From contig WFTU01000232.1 in NCBI GenBank assembly GCA_015485375.1, positions 1-8,863 of the forward strand: 8,863 nt of DNA, in the 5' to 3' direction. Origin of the DNA: Paracoccaceae bacterium (GTDB taxonomy: Bacteria; Pseudomonadota; Alphaproteobacteria; Rhodobacterales; Rhodobacteraceae). A model generated the notes under the pieces. It was not told the DNA's origin, ran no database searches, and saw nothing but the letters and a program-made list of their open reading frames with translations. The position numbers and the translations under genes were made by a program. Every line of letters begins with the position of its first letter. Positions within the stretch are counted from its first letter, which is position 1. Below, one piece after another: positions 1-6,603 of this stretch.

Positions 1-1210
1 AAAGCCCCAACCCCATGCCCTCGTATCCCTCCCGTCCGGGGTCGGGCCGGTAAGGTGTGCCGCGTTTGCGCACGAACGGGTCGCCGATGCGGCCGATCAG
101 GTCGGGCGGGTATCCGGCGCCGTCATCGCCAACATGGATGCGGATAAATTCGTCATCCCAGTCGATATCGATCCAGACGTGTCGCGTGGAAAAATCGACG
201 GCATTTTGCACAAGATTGCGCAGACCGTGGATGATTTCGGCCTGCCGCGGGATTTCCGGCTGGTCGGGTGGGCTGTCTTCGGGCGCGCCTCCGGCGACGC
301 GAAAAATAATCCGCTTGCCACGGTTAACATGCGGTTCGGCGGCCTCCTCGACAACGGCAGAAAGCGGGGCATTGTGGATGTGCATGTCGTCTTTGCCACT
401 GCGCCCCATGTCGCGCAGAATATCGCGGCAGCGGTCGGCTTGCGAGGCAATCAGTTGCGCGTCCTTGGCCAGATCTTCGTGATCTTTCAGTTCCTCGGCC
501 AGTTCAGCCGCCACCAGTTTGATTGTCGCGAGCGGTGTGCCGAGCTCATGCGCCGCGGCGGCCACCACTCCGCCAAGCGCTGTGAGCTGCTGCTCCCGCC
601 CCAGCGCCAGCTGCGTGGCGTTCAGAGCGTCGGTCATGGAGTAGGTCTCGAAAGTCACGCGGCGAGCGTAGACGCCGACGAAAACCACCGCCGTAACCAG
701 CGCCGCCCACATGCCATAAAGCATCAGGTCTGGCTGGCGGATATAGAACCCCTCGGCGGTTTTCAGCGGCTCGGCATAGAGCAGCAGCAAGGTTGCGAAC
801 AGGATAAACGCCCCGCCGAGAATCACGCTGCCCCGCAGGCTGAGGTTGGTGGCGGCGATAATCACCGGCGCCAGCATCAGGATGGAGAACGGATTGCCCA
901 GCCCTCCTGTCAGATACAGCAGAAACGCCAGTTGGCCGAGGTCAAAAACCAGTGTCAGGACCGCTGCGCGTTCGGACAGGCGGTTGTTTTGCGGAAAAAT
1001 CACCGTCGCAACGATATTGAAGGCCACCGATACGCCGATGGCCGTAGCGCAAAGGTCGAGGCGCAAGTCGATATGCAACAGCTTCGTTGCAGCCAGAATA
1101 GCCCCGATCTGTCCCGCAATGGCCAGCCAGCGCAGCATGATAAGGGTGCGCAGGCGCAGCCACTCGTTGCGGGTGGCGCTGGTAAACAGACGGTCGCTCG
1201 TGTTGCTCAT
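1..1210 (-). CDS. regB: RegB/PrrB redox-sensing sensor histidine kinase (3' end cut by window edge)
   Basis: Membrane histidine kinase that autophosphorylates and passes phosphate to RegA in response to redox state. 403 codons are visible; the C-terminus lies left of the window. The N-terminal half is a run of hydrophobic helices (about residues 25-190) containing GGLGNPF at 102-108, the GGxxNPF heptad known as the quinone-sensing element of RegB. The H-box HELGTPLATI places the phosphorylated His at residue 221, and RCRDIL supplies the redox-active Cys at 261; both sit four residues before their R. capsulatus counterparts (H225, C265). The N-box (NLVQNAVDF), G1 (DDGAGY), F-box (DPFVRKR) and G2 (GMGLGL) follow, so the ATPase domain looks intact as far as it is seen. 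The ATG at 1210 gives an N-terminus leading into the conserved LRLRTL segment, though its ribosome binding site is weak. The gene is divergent from senC. Confidence 0.95.
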   Translation of the reverse strand, partial: MSNTSDRLFTSATRNEWLRLRTLIMLRWLAIAGQIGAILAATKLLHIDLRLDLCATAIGVSVAFNIVATVIFPQNNRLSERAAVLTLVFDLGQLAFLLYLTGGLGNPFSILMLAPVIIAATNLSLRGSVILGGAFILFATLLLLYAEPLKTAEGFYIRQPDLMLYGMWAALVTAVVFVGVYARRVTFETYSMTDALNATQLALGREQQLTALGGVVAAAAHELGTPLATIKLVAAELAEELKDHEDLAKDAQLIASQADRCRDILRDMGRSGKDDMHIHNAPLSAVVEEAAEPHVNRGKRIIFRVAGGAPEDSPPDQPEIPRQAEIIHGLRNLVQNAVDFSTRHVWIDIDWDDEFIRIHVGDDGAGYPPDLIGRIGDPFVRKRGTPYRPDPGREGYEGMGLGL

Positions 1211-1335
1211 GTGGCGAGGGTATCAGCCTGCCAGAGCCGCTCCAATAGCAAATCGCCCCGCGACCGAATGGCGGCTTGTCTTTCTGTGATAGAGCACTCA
1301 CATATGGAGCGGAAATTGTGAAAGGAATCTGGAAA
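1211..1335. promoter_or_regulatory. Divergent regB / senC-regA promoter region
   Basis: This 125-base non-coding gap must carry the outward promoters of regB (left) and senC-regA (right). It contains AGCCGC at 1235-1240 and its complement GCGGCT at 1271-1276, and the pair GCGAC (1260-1264) and GCGGC (1271-1275), which resemble half-sites described for RegA/PrrA. TTGTCT at 1276-1281 could be a -35 element for senC, but I see no convincing -10. The extent is inferred from the flanking starts; the individual elements are guesses. Confidence 0.4.
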
Positions 1336-1947
1336 ATGCGGCGTGTGATACCGGGTGTGACAGTTTTGACCATTGCAGTAGCGGTGGGCGGATACCTCTT
1401 GCTGCGTCCCGACAATTCCGACCGGTTTGCCGAATGCCGCGCAACGGTGGTCGCTGGCGGTTCTGCTGCCATTGGCGGGCCGTTCGAGCTGACCGACCAG
1501 AACGGGCAGCGTGTCACCGATCAGGATGTGATCGACCGTCCGGCGCTGGTGTATTTCGGCTATACTTTCTGCCCCGATGTCTGTCCGCAGGACACCTATC
1601 GGAACGCCGAAGTGGCTGCCTTGCTGGACGAGCGTGGAATCGATCTGAAACCGGTTCTGATCACGATCGACCCCGCGCGCGATACGCCCGAGGCGATGAA
1701 GGCCTTTACCGGATATATGAGCGAGAAAATGGTCGGCCTGACCGGAACGGACGAGGAAATCGCCGCCGCCGCCCGTGCCTATCGCGTGTATTATTCGAAA
1801 AACGGCAGTGGCGAGGACTATCTTATGGACCATTCGACCTCGACCTATCTTATGGTTCCGGAATACGGTTTTCTCGAATTTTTCCGGCGCGAGGAAAGCG
1901 CCGAAGCCATCGCCGACCGCGTCCAGTGCTTCGTGGAGAAACTATAA
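1336..1947 (+). CDS. senC: SenC/PrrC, SCO1-family copper chaperone
   Basis: Membrane-anchored thioredoxin-fold copper-binding protein of the SCO1/SenC family, which helps deliver copper to cytochrome oxidases and in Rhodobacter is linked to cbb3 oxidase assembly and RegB signalling. The 203-residue protein opens with MRR and a hydrophobic segment (about residues 4-23), a typical uncleaved N-terminal anchor. The copper motif CPDVC is at 79-83 after YFGYTF, and the third ligand His is at 166 in MDHSTSTYLM. The ATG at 1336 has AAAGGA nine bases upstream; a GTG at 1318 with GGAG upstream is an equally legal start and would add six residues. A TTG at 1276 is less likely. The gene lies between divergent regB and downstream regA, the usual order of this locus in Rhodobacterales, with 66 bases to regA, so co-transcription is probable. 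Confidence 0.93.
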   Translation: MRRVIPGVTVLTIAVAVGGYLLLRPDNSDRFAECRATVVAGGSAAIGGPFELTDQNGQRVTDQDVIDRPALVYFGYTFCPDVCPQDTYRNAEVAALLDERGIDLKPVLITIDPARDTPEAMKAFTGYMSEKMVGLTGTDEEIAAAARAYRVYYSKNGSGEDYLMDHSTSTYLMVPEYGFLEFFRREESAEAIADRVQCFVEKL

Positions 1948-1980
1948 ACACTGGACCTCCGGCGCTTCCCCCAGTAAACA

Positions 1981-1994
1981 TTGCCCGAAGGCAA
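1981..1994 (+). other. Small hairpin between senC and regA
   Basis: TTGCC (1981-1985) and GGCAA (1990-1994) pair perfectly around the tetraloop CGAA. It sits about 20 bases before the regA start and just upstream of its ribosome binding site. No T-run follows, so it is not an intrinsic terminator. It could affect mRNA processing or translation of regA, but a stem of five base pairs is short and no role is shown. Confidence 0.35.
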
Positions 1995-2013
1995 GACTCA
2001 AAAGGGGAGAGGC

Positions 2014-2568
2014 ATGGCCGAGAAAGACCTGCTGGAAATCGGCGAAGACAACACGCTGTTGCTGCTTGATGATGACGAGCCGTTTCTGCGCCGTCTCGCC
2101 CGTGCAATGGAAAAACGCGGCTTCGAAGTTATAGCGGCGCAAAGCATTGCCGAAGGCAAGGGTGCCGTTGCCAACAAGCCCCCTGCCTATGCGGTTGTGG
2201 ATTTGCGGCTCGAGGACGGAAACGGCCTCGATGTTGTGGAGATGTTGCGCGAAAACCGTCCCGACGCGCGTATTGTGGTGCTGACCGGTTATGGTGCGAT
2301 CGCGACTGCGGTTGCTGCCGTGAAAATCGGCGCTACCGACTATCTGTCGAAACCGGCGGATGCCAACGATATTACAAATGCGCTGCTGGCACGCCCCGAA
2401 GACAAACCGCCCCCGCCGGAAAACCCCATGTCGGCCGACCGAGTGCGTTGGGAACATATCCAGCGGGTGTTCGAATTGTGTGACCGCAATGTTTCCGAAA
2501 CAGCGCGCCGCCTGAACATGCACCGGCGCACCCTGCAGCGTATATTGGCGAAGCGCAGCCCGCGCTAG
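2014..2568 (+). CDS. regA: RegA/PrrA global redox response regulator
   Basis: Cytoplasmic DNA-binding response regulator, partner of RegB, known in Rhodobacter to control photosynthesis, carbon and nitrogen fixation and respiratory genes. From the ATG at 2014, preceded by AAAGGGGAGAGGC, the protein is 184 residues, the length of Rhodobacter RegA. The receiver domain has an acidic cluster DDD at 19-21, the phosphoacceptor Asp63 in VVDLRLEDG, Thr91 in VLTGYG and Lys113 in LSKPAD. A proline linker PPPPENP (132-138) leads to a Fis-type helix-turn-helix at about 146-180, with the recognition segment NVSETARRLNMHRRTLQRIL. All catalytic residues are present, so it should be functional. In R. capsulatus hvrA follows regA; here manC follows instead. 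Confidence 0.97.
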   Translation: MAEKDLLEIGEDNTLLLLDDDEPFLRRLARAMEKRGFEVIAAQSIAEGKGAVANKPPAYAVVDLRLEDGNGLDVVEMLRENRPDARIVVLTGYGAIATAVAAVKIGATDYLSKPADANDITNALLARPEDKPPPPENPMSADRVRWEHIQRVFELCDRNVSETARRLNMHRRTLQRILAKRSPR

Positions 2569-2593
2569 GGTTGCCTTTCGGCACGGGCAGTGC

Positions 2594-2621
2594 TTGATGG
2601 ATTTATCTCTTTCGCCATATT
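2594..2621 (+). promoter_or_regulatory. Possible manC promoter
   Basis: TTGATG (2594-2599) and CATATT (2616-2621) are 16 bases apart in the 92-base gap between regA and manC, each matching the sigma-70 consensus at four of six positions. The local AT-rich stretch is unusual for this GC-rich window. No terminator for regA is visible in the gap, so read-through into manC is also possible. Confidence 0.3.
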
Positions 2622-2660
2622 GATTTGGCAATAAAGCAATTGGTCAGGACAGCTATACCC

Positions 2661-4094
2661 ATGCCGAGCACTCCGTCAGTCTACCCCGTTATTCTTTGTG
2701 GCGGCAGCGGCAAACGCCTCTGGCCGGTATCGCGACAGGCCTATCCCAAACAGTTCGTGCCGTTCCTCGAGGGCGAGAGCCTCTTTCAGGCAACGCTCAA
2801 ACGGGTCATGGGGCCGGAGTTTGCCGCGCCGCTGTTGCTGACCGGCAACGACTTCCGTTTTACGGTGGCCGAACAGACCCAGCAAACCGGCGTTTCCGGT
2901 GCCACCATCCTGATCGAGCCAAAGGGCCGCAATACCGCGCCCGCAATTCTGGCAGCTGCGCTGGAGATCGCCAAAACCGATCCCGAAGGCGTAATGCTGG
3001 TTCTTCCCTCCGACCATGTCCACCAGAACGAGGCCGCCTTTCGTGCCGCAGTAATGGCGGCAGTGCCTTTCGCCCAGAAAGGCGCGATGGTGACGTTTGG
3101 CATCAAGCCGACGCGTGCGGAGACGGGGTTTGGCTATATCGAACTGGAGGAGTCGCTGGCCGATAGCGGGATGGACCCGCAGCCGTTCAGGGCGTTTGTG
3201 GAAAAACCCGATCAGGAAGCCGCCGAATCCATGGTCGCCACGGGGCGGTTCCTGTGGAATTCCGGCAGTTTCTGCTTCTCGGTTGCCAGTGTGATCCGCG
3301 CTTTCGAGGAATTCGCGCCGGACGTGATCCCTCCGGTGCAGAAATCCGTGGACGAGGCGGTCGAGGATCTCGATTTTGTCCGTTTGTCGGAGGCCTACTC
3401 GAGCAGCCCCGACATTTCCGTAGACTACGCCATCATGGAACGGGTTTCCGGCGGGCTGGTTGTTCCGCTTGATTCCGGCTGGAACGATCTCGGTTCGTGG
3501 AAAACGGTCTGGCAGGAGAGCGCGCCGGATGCCTCCGGTGTGGCCATCACCGGCAGCGCGCGGGCGATAGATTGCCGCGATACACTGCTACGCACCGACG
3601 ATTCCGACATTGAACTGGTTGGCATCGGCCTTGAGAACATCGTCGTTGTTGCAACCGGCGACGCGGTTCTGGTTGCCGATATGGACCGCTCGCAAGACGT
3701 CAAACTGGCCGTGCAACAACTACAGGACTCGGGCGCCAAGCAGGCGGTCGAGTTTCCCCGCTGCTACCGCCCCTGGGGCTGGTACGAAACCCTGTCGATC
3801 GGCGGCCGCTTCCAGGTCAAGCGGATCATGGTAAAACCGGGGGCGAAGCTCTCGCTGCAAAGCCATGTCCACCGCGCCGAACATTGGGTCGTGGTCACCG
3901 GCGCAGCGCTGGTCACCATTGGCGAGACCGAGACCCTGTTGGGCGAGAACCAGTCCACCTATATCCCGCTGGGCGAGGTTCACCGGCTGGAAAACCCCGG
4001 CAAGGTGGATCTGCATCTGATCGAAGTGCAAAGCGGTGCCTATCTGGGCGAGGATGACATCGTCCGCTACGAGGATATTTACGCGCGCAGCTAG
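2661..4094 (+). CDS. manC: Mannose-1-phosphate guanylyltransferase / mannose-6-phosphate isomerase
   Basis: Cytoplasmic bifunctional enzyme (ManC/AlgA/XanB family): it interconverts fructose-6-P and mannose-6-P, and makes GDP-mannose from mannose-1-P and GTP for exopolysaccharide, O-antigen or glycan synthesis. The 477 residues match the usual family length. The nucleotidyltransferase domain starts with the signature CGGSGKRLWPVSR at 13-25 followed by PKQF (29-32), and has FVEKP at 179-183. The C-terminal cupin isomerase domain carries QSHVHRAEHW at 400-409, with the family's metal-binding His and Glu residues, and ends with EVQSGAYLGEDDIVR from 455. The ATG at 2661 has AGGA upstream and leads straight into the first strand; an upstream TTG at 2625 is unlikely. 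No partner manB or glycosyltransferase is in view. Its TAG stop overlaps the stop of convergent trmL. Confidence 0.95.
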   Translation: MPSTPSVYPVILCGGSGKRLWPVSRQAYPKQFVPFLEGESLFQATLKRVMGPEFAAPLLLTGNDFRFTVAEQTQQTGVSGATILIEPKGRNTAPAILAAALEIAKTDPEGVMLVLPSDHVHQNEAAFRAAVMAAVPFAQKGAMVTFGIKPTRAETGFGYIELEESLADSGMDPQPFRAFVEKPDQEAAESMVATGRFLWNSGSFCFSVASVIRAFEEFAPDVIPPVQKSVDEAVEDLDFVRLSEAYSSSPDISVDYAIMERVSGGLVVPLDSGWNDLGSWKTVWQESAPDASGVAITGSARAIDCRDTLLRTDDSDIELVGIGLENIVVVATGDAVLVADMDRSQDVKLAVQQLQDSGAKQAVEFPRCYRPWGWYETLSIGGRFQVKRIMVKPGAKLSLQSHVHRAEHWVVVTGAALVTIGETETLLGENQSTYIPLGEVHRLENPGKVDLHLIEVQSGAYLGEDDIVRYEDIYARS

Positions 4095-4537
4095 CGAAGT
4101 TGCCGTGTGGCTTCGGCTATCGCCATACCCGCGGCCATCGCCACGTTCAGCGAGCGTCCGCCTCCGGGCATCGGGATCAAGACGGCGGCGTCGGCGCGTG
4201 TGCGGACCATTTCCGGCACCCCGGCACTCTCGCGCCCCATCAGAATGGTATCGCCCGCCTGAAACCGGAAATCCCAGAGCGGAGTCGCCCCTTCGGTTGT
4301 CATCAGGACAATGCGACCGCCAGCCCGCTTCGCCAGATAGCTGGTCCATGAGTCGTATCGGGTAATGTCCGCGATTTCGGCGTAATCCATTGCCGACCGG
4401 CGCAGGGCTTTTACCGAAAAAGGGAAGCCGCAAGGCTCGATTACCTCCAGCGGAACATTAAAACAGGCACCAAGACGAATCATGCTGCCGAGGTTCTGGG
4501 CAATATCCGGCTGAAAAACGGCCAATTTCACAGGCAT
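4091..4537 (-). CDS. trmL: tRNA (cytidine(34)-2'-O)-methyltransferase, SPOUT family
   Basis: SpoU/TrmH-type methyltransferase; the TrmL branch adds a 2'-O-methyl group to the wobble base 34 of certain leucine tRNAs using S-adenosylmethionine. From the ATG at 4537 the protein is 148 residues, close to the 157 of E. coli TrmL and consisting of the SPOUT domain alone without an RNA-binding extension. It begins LAVFQPDIAQNLGSMIRL, the N-terminal motif with the conserved Asn and Arg, and has the knot motifs GRESAGVP (101-108) and IPMPGGGRSLNVAMA (121-135). An in-frame ATG at 4558 would add seven residues, but its purine stretch is too close to serve as a ribosome binding site. The gene runs opposite to manC, with which it shares the last four bases, and is divergent from petA. 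The substrate assignment is inferred from family and size. Confidence 0.85.
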   Translation of the reverse strand: MPVKLAVFQPDIAQNLGSMIRLGACFNVPLEVIEPCGFPFSVKALRRSAMDYAEIADITRYDSWTSYLAKRAGGRIVLMTTEGATPLWDFRFQAGDTILMGRESAGVPEMVRTRADAAVLIPMPGGGRSLNVAMAAGMAIAEATRQLR

Positions 4538-4558
4538 TACTTGTTTTTTCCCAATCAT

Positions 4559-4695
4559 TTCCTACTGCGGCGCAAAGTCCGCTGGACCAGCGACGATTGC
4601 AAGTGTATTCCAACACCGACCAAGTCCACCATGCCGGTGGACCCGATCACTTTTTTCAGCCTCAATTCCGGGGCGACACAGGGGGAGAGTATCTC
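4559..4695 (+). promoter_or_regulatory. petABC upstream region with two dyads
   Basis: Non-coding gap between divergent trmL and petA. It holds a 7-bp perfect inverted repeat GTCCACC / GGTGGAC (4624-4630, 4636-4642) and, upstream, a shorter dyad GTCC-GCT-GGAC (4577-4587) with the same outer half-site. GCGGC at 4567-4571 followed by GTCC five bases later weakly resembles a RegA site. A T6 run at 4651-4656 begins nine bases after the larger dyad, too far for a classical terminator. I cannot place a -35/-10 pair with confidence. The strong Shine-Dalgarno sequence of petA (GGGGGAGAG, 4681-4689) ends the region. Confidence 0.45.
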
Positions 4696-5253
4696 TTGTC
4701 TCAAGCAGAAGACACAGGTTCGCGTCGCGATTTTCTTTACATCGCGACAGCCTCGGCCGGAGCAGTCGCGACAGGCGCTGCGGTTTGGCCGCTTATTGAC
4801 CAGATGAATGCAAGTGCGGAAGTCCGTGCATTGTCCTCGATCGAGGTCGATGTCGCAGCCCTCGAGGTCGGCTCGCAATTGACGGTAAAATGGCGCGGCA
4901 AGCCCGTGTTCGTTCGTCGCCGCACCCCCGAGGAGATCGAGATGGGCCGCGCCGTCACCATGGACGAGCTGGTCGATCCGACATCCCAGAACCTCAATCT
5001 GGGCGCCGATGCCGACGCATCGGACCAGAACCGCACGCTCGACGAAGCCGGCGAATGGCTGGTCATGGTCGGCGTTTGTACCCATCTGGGCTGTATCCCG
5101 ATCGGCGAAGCCGGTGATTTCGGCGGCTGGTTCTGCCCCTGTCACGGTTCGCACTATGATACCGCAGGCCGCATTCGCAAGGGGCCTGCCCCGCTTAATC
5201 TCTTGGTGCCGAAGACAGCGCGTCTGTCCGACACTATCATTAAACTTGGTTGA
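4696..5253 (+). CDS. petA: Ubiquinol-cytochrome c reductase, Rieske iron-sulfur subunit
   Basis: [2Fe-2S] subunit of the cytochrome bc1 complex; it takes the first electron from quinol at the Qo site and passes it to cytochrome c1. The start is a TTG at 4696 preceded by GGGGGAGAG at six bases; no in-frame ATG lies upstream, and the resulting N-terminus SQAEDTGSRRDFLY aligns with Rhodobacter PetA. The 185-residue protein has a twin-arginine motif RRDFLY next to a single membrane helix (about 14-32), so export is by Tat with the anchor retained. Cluster box I is CTHLGC (Cys128, His130, Cys133) and box II is CPCHGSH (Cys147, Cys149, His150): four ligands plus the disulphide pair 133-149. First gene of petABC, 11 bases before petB. 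Confidence 0.97.
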   Translation: MSQAEDTGSRRDFLYIATASAGAVATGAAVWPLIDQMNASAEVRALSSIEVDVAALEVGSQLTVKWRGKPVFVRRRTPEEIEMGRAVTMDELVDPTSQNLNLGADADASDQNRTLDEAGEWLVMVGVCTHLGCIPIGEAGDFGGWFCPCHGSHYDTAGRIRKGPAPLNLLVPKTARLSDTIIKLG

Positions 5254-5264
5254 GGGAGGGCACT

Positions 5265-6581
5265 ATGAGCGGTATCCCACACGATAAATACGAGCCGAAG
5301 ACACGCTTCGAGAAATGGCTTCACGAGCGTCTTCCGATTGTCGAGCTGGCGTATAACACGCTGATGATCCCGACACCGAAAAACCTTAACTGGTGGTGGA
5401 TCTGGGGCATTGTTCTGGCCTTCGCGCTGGTTCTGCAGATCGTTACCGGCATCATTCTGGCAATGCACTACACCCCGAACGTCGATCTGGCATTCGAGTC
5501 GGTCGAACGCATCATGCGTGACGTGAACGCCGGCTGGGCGCTTCGCTATACGCATATGAACGGCGCGACGCTGTTCTTCATCGCGGTGTATGTCCACATG
5601 TTCCGTGGCCTTTACTACGGTTCCTACAAGGCGCCGCGCGAAGTTACATGGATCATCGGTATGCTGATCTACCTCGCCATGATGGCAACCGGTTTCCTCG
5701 GCTATGTTCTGCCCTGGGGCCAGATGTCCTTCTGGGGGGCAACCGTGATTACCGGCCTGTTCGGTGCGATCCCGTTCATCGGAGAGCCGATTCAGGCATG
5801 GCTTCTGGGTGGACCGGCCGTGGATAACGCCACGCTGAACAGGTTCTTCTCGCTGCACTATCTGCTGCCCTTCGTGATTGTCGGCCTTGTTGCCGTGCAT
5901 ATCTGGGCTTTCCACACCACGGGCAACAACAACCCCGCCGGTGTCGAGGTGCGTCGCGGCTCGAAAGAGGAAGTGAAGAAAGACACGCTTCCGTTCTGGC
6001 CGTATTTCGTGATCAAGGATCTGTTCGCACTGGTTGTGGTTCTCGCGATCTTCGTCGCGGTTATCTGGACCATGCCGAACTACTTCGGCGAGCCGGACAA
6101 CTACATTCAGGCCAACCCGCTGAAGACCCCGCCGGAAATCGTGCCGGAATGGTATTACCTGCCGTTCTACGCCATCCTGCGTGCCTTCACCGCCGACGTC
6201 TGGATCGTACAGTTCTTCAGCTTCATTTCCGGCGGCATCATTGATGCCAAGTTCTTCGGTGTGATTGCAATGTTCGGTTCGATCTTCGTCATGGCCCTCG
6301 TGCCGTGGCTGGATACCAGCCGGACCCGTTCGGGCACCTACCGTCCGCTGTTCAAGTGGTTCTTCTGGTTCCTCGTCGCCGACTTCCTGTTGCTGACATG
6401 GGCCGGCTCGCGTAGCCCTGCCGAACTGCCGCAGTTCATTCCGCTGATCGGAACAGCCTACTGGTTCGGCTATTTCCTCGTCATCCTTCCGGTTCTGGGT
6501 CTGGTTGAAAAACCCAAAACCCCGCCGGCAACGATCGAGGAAGATTTCGACGCCCACTATCCGCCGAAACCGGCCGAGTAA
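5265..6581 (+). CDS. petB: Cytochrome b subunit of the bc1 complex
   Basis: Eight-helix membrane core of the bc1 complex that holds hemes bL and bH and forms the Qo and Qi quinone sites. The ATG at 5265 follows GAGGGAGGGC, giving 438 residues, the Rhodobacter-type long form with a C-terminal extension. The heme ligands fall at His97, His111, His198 and His212, exactly the R. sphaeroides numbers, so there is no indel in the first half. The Qo-site PEWY motif is at 294-297. All of the helices expected for the family can be picked out as hydrophobic blocks, starting with WIWGIVLAFALVLQ. It sits between petA and petC with gaps of 11 and 22 bases, consistent with one transcript. No odd residues were noticed. 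Confidence 0.98.
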   Translation: MSGIPHDKYEPKTRFEKWLHERLPIVELAYNTLMIPTPKNLNWWWIWGIVLAFALVLQIVTGIILAMHYTPNVDLAFESVERIMRDVNAGWALRYTHMNGATLFFIAVYVHMFRGLYYGSYKAPREVTWIIGMLIYLAMMATGFLGYVLPWGQMSFWGATVITGLFGAIPFIGEPIQAWLLGGPAVDNATLNRFFSLHYLLPFVIVGLVAVHIWAFHTTGNNNPAGVEVRRGSKEEVKKDTLPFWPYFVIKDLFALVVVLAIFVAVIWTMPNYFGEPDNYIQANPLKTPPEIVPEWYYLPFYAILRAFTADVWIVQFFSFISGGIIDAKFFGVIAMFGSIFVMALVPWLDTSRTRSGTYRPLFKWFFWFLVADFLLLTWAGSRSPAELPQFIPLIGTAYWFGYFLVILPVLGLVEKPKTPPATIEEDFDAHYPPKPAE

Positions 6582-6603
6582 GAGACGAGAAGGATCTAGA
6601 GAG

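Noticed and set aside
134..1321. Long plus-strand open frame (395 codons) over regB
   Set aside because: It is antisense to regB, whose motifs are unmistakable. Its translation is rich in Gln, Arg and His with no domain pattern, as expected for the complement of GC-rich coding DNA.
1942..2631. Minus-strand open frame of 229 codons over regA
   Set aside because: It is antisense to regA and extends across non-coding gaps without recognisable motifs.
4624..4656. Dyad plus T6 run as an intrinsic terminator or attenuator before petA
   Set aside because: The T-run begins nine bases after the stem rather than directly at its base, and trmL runs the other way, so no upstream plus-strand transcript is obvious. 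Kept only as a possible operator or leader hairpin.
4597..4695. N-terminal extension of petA from TTG at 4597
   Set aside because: It adds 33 residues with no match to the family, passes through the dyad region, and has no ribosome binding site. TTG 4696 gives the conserved N-terminus.
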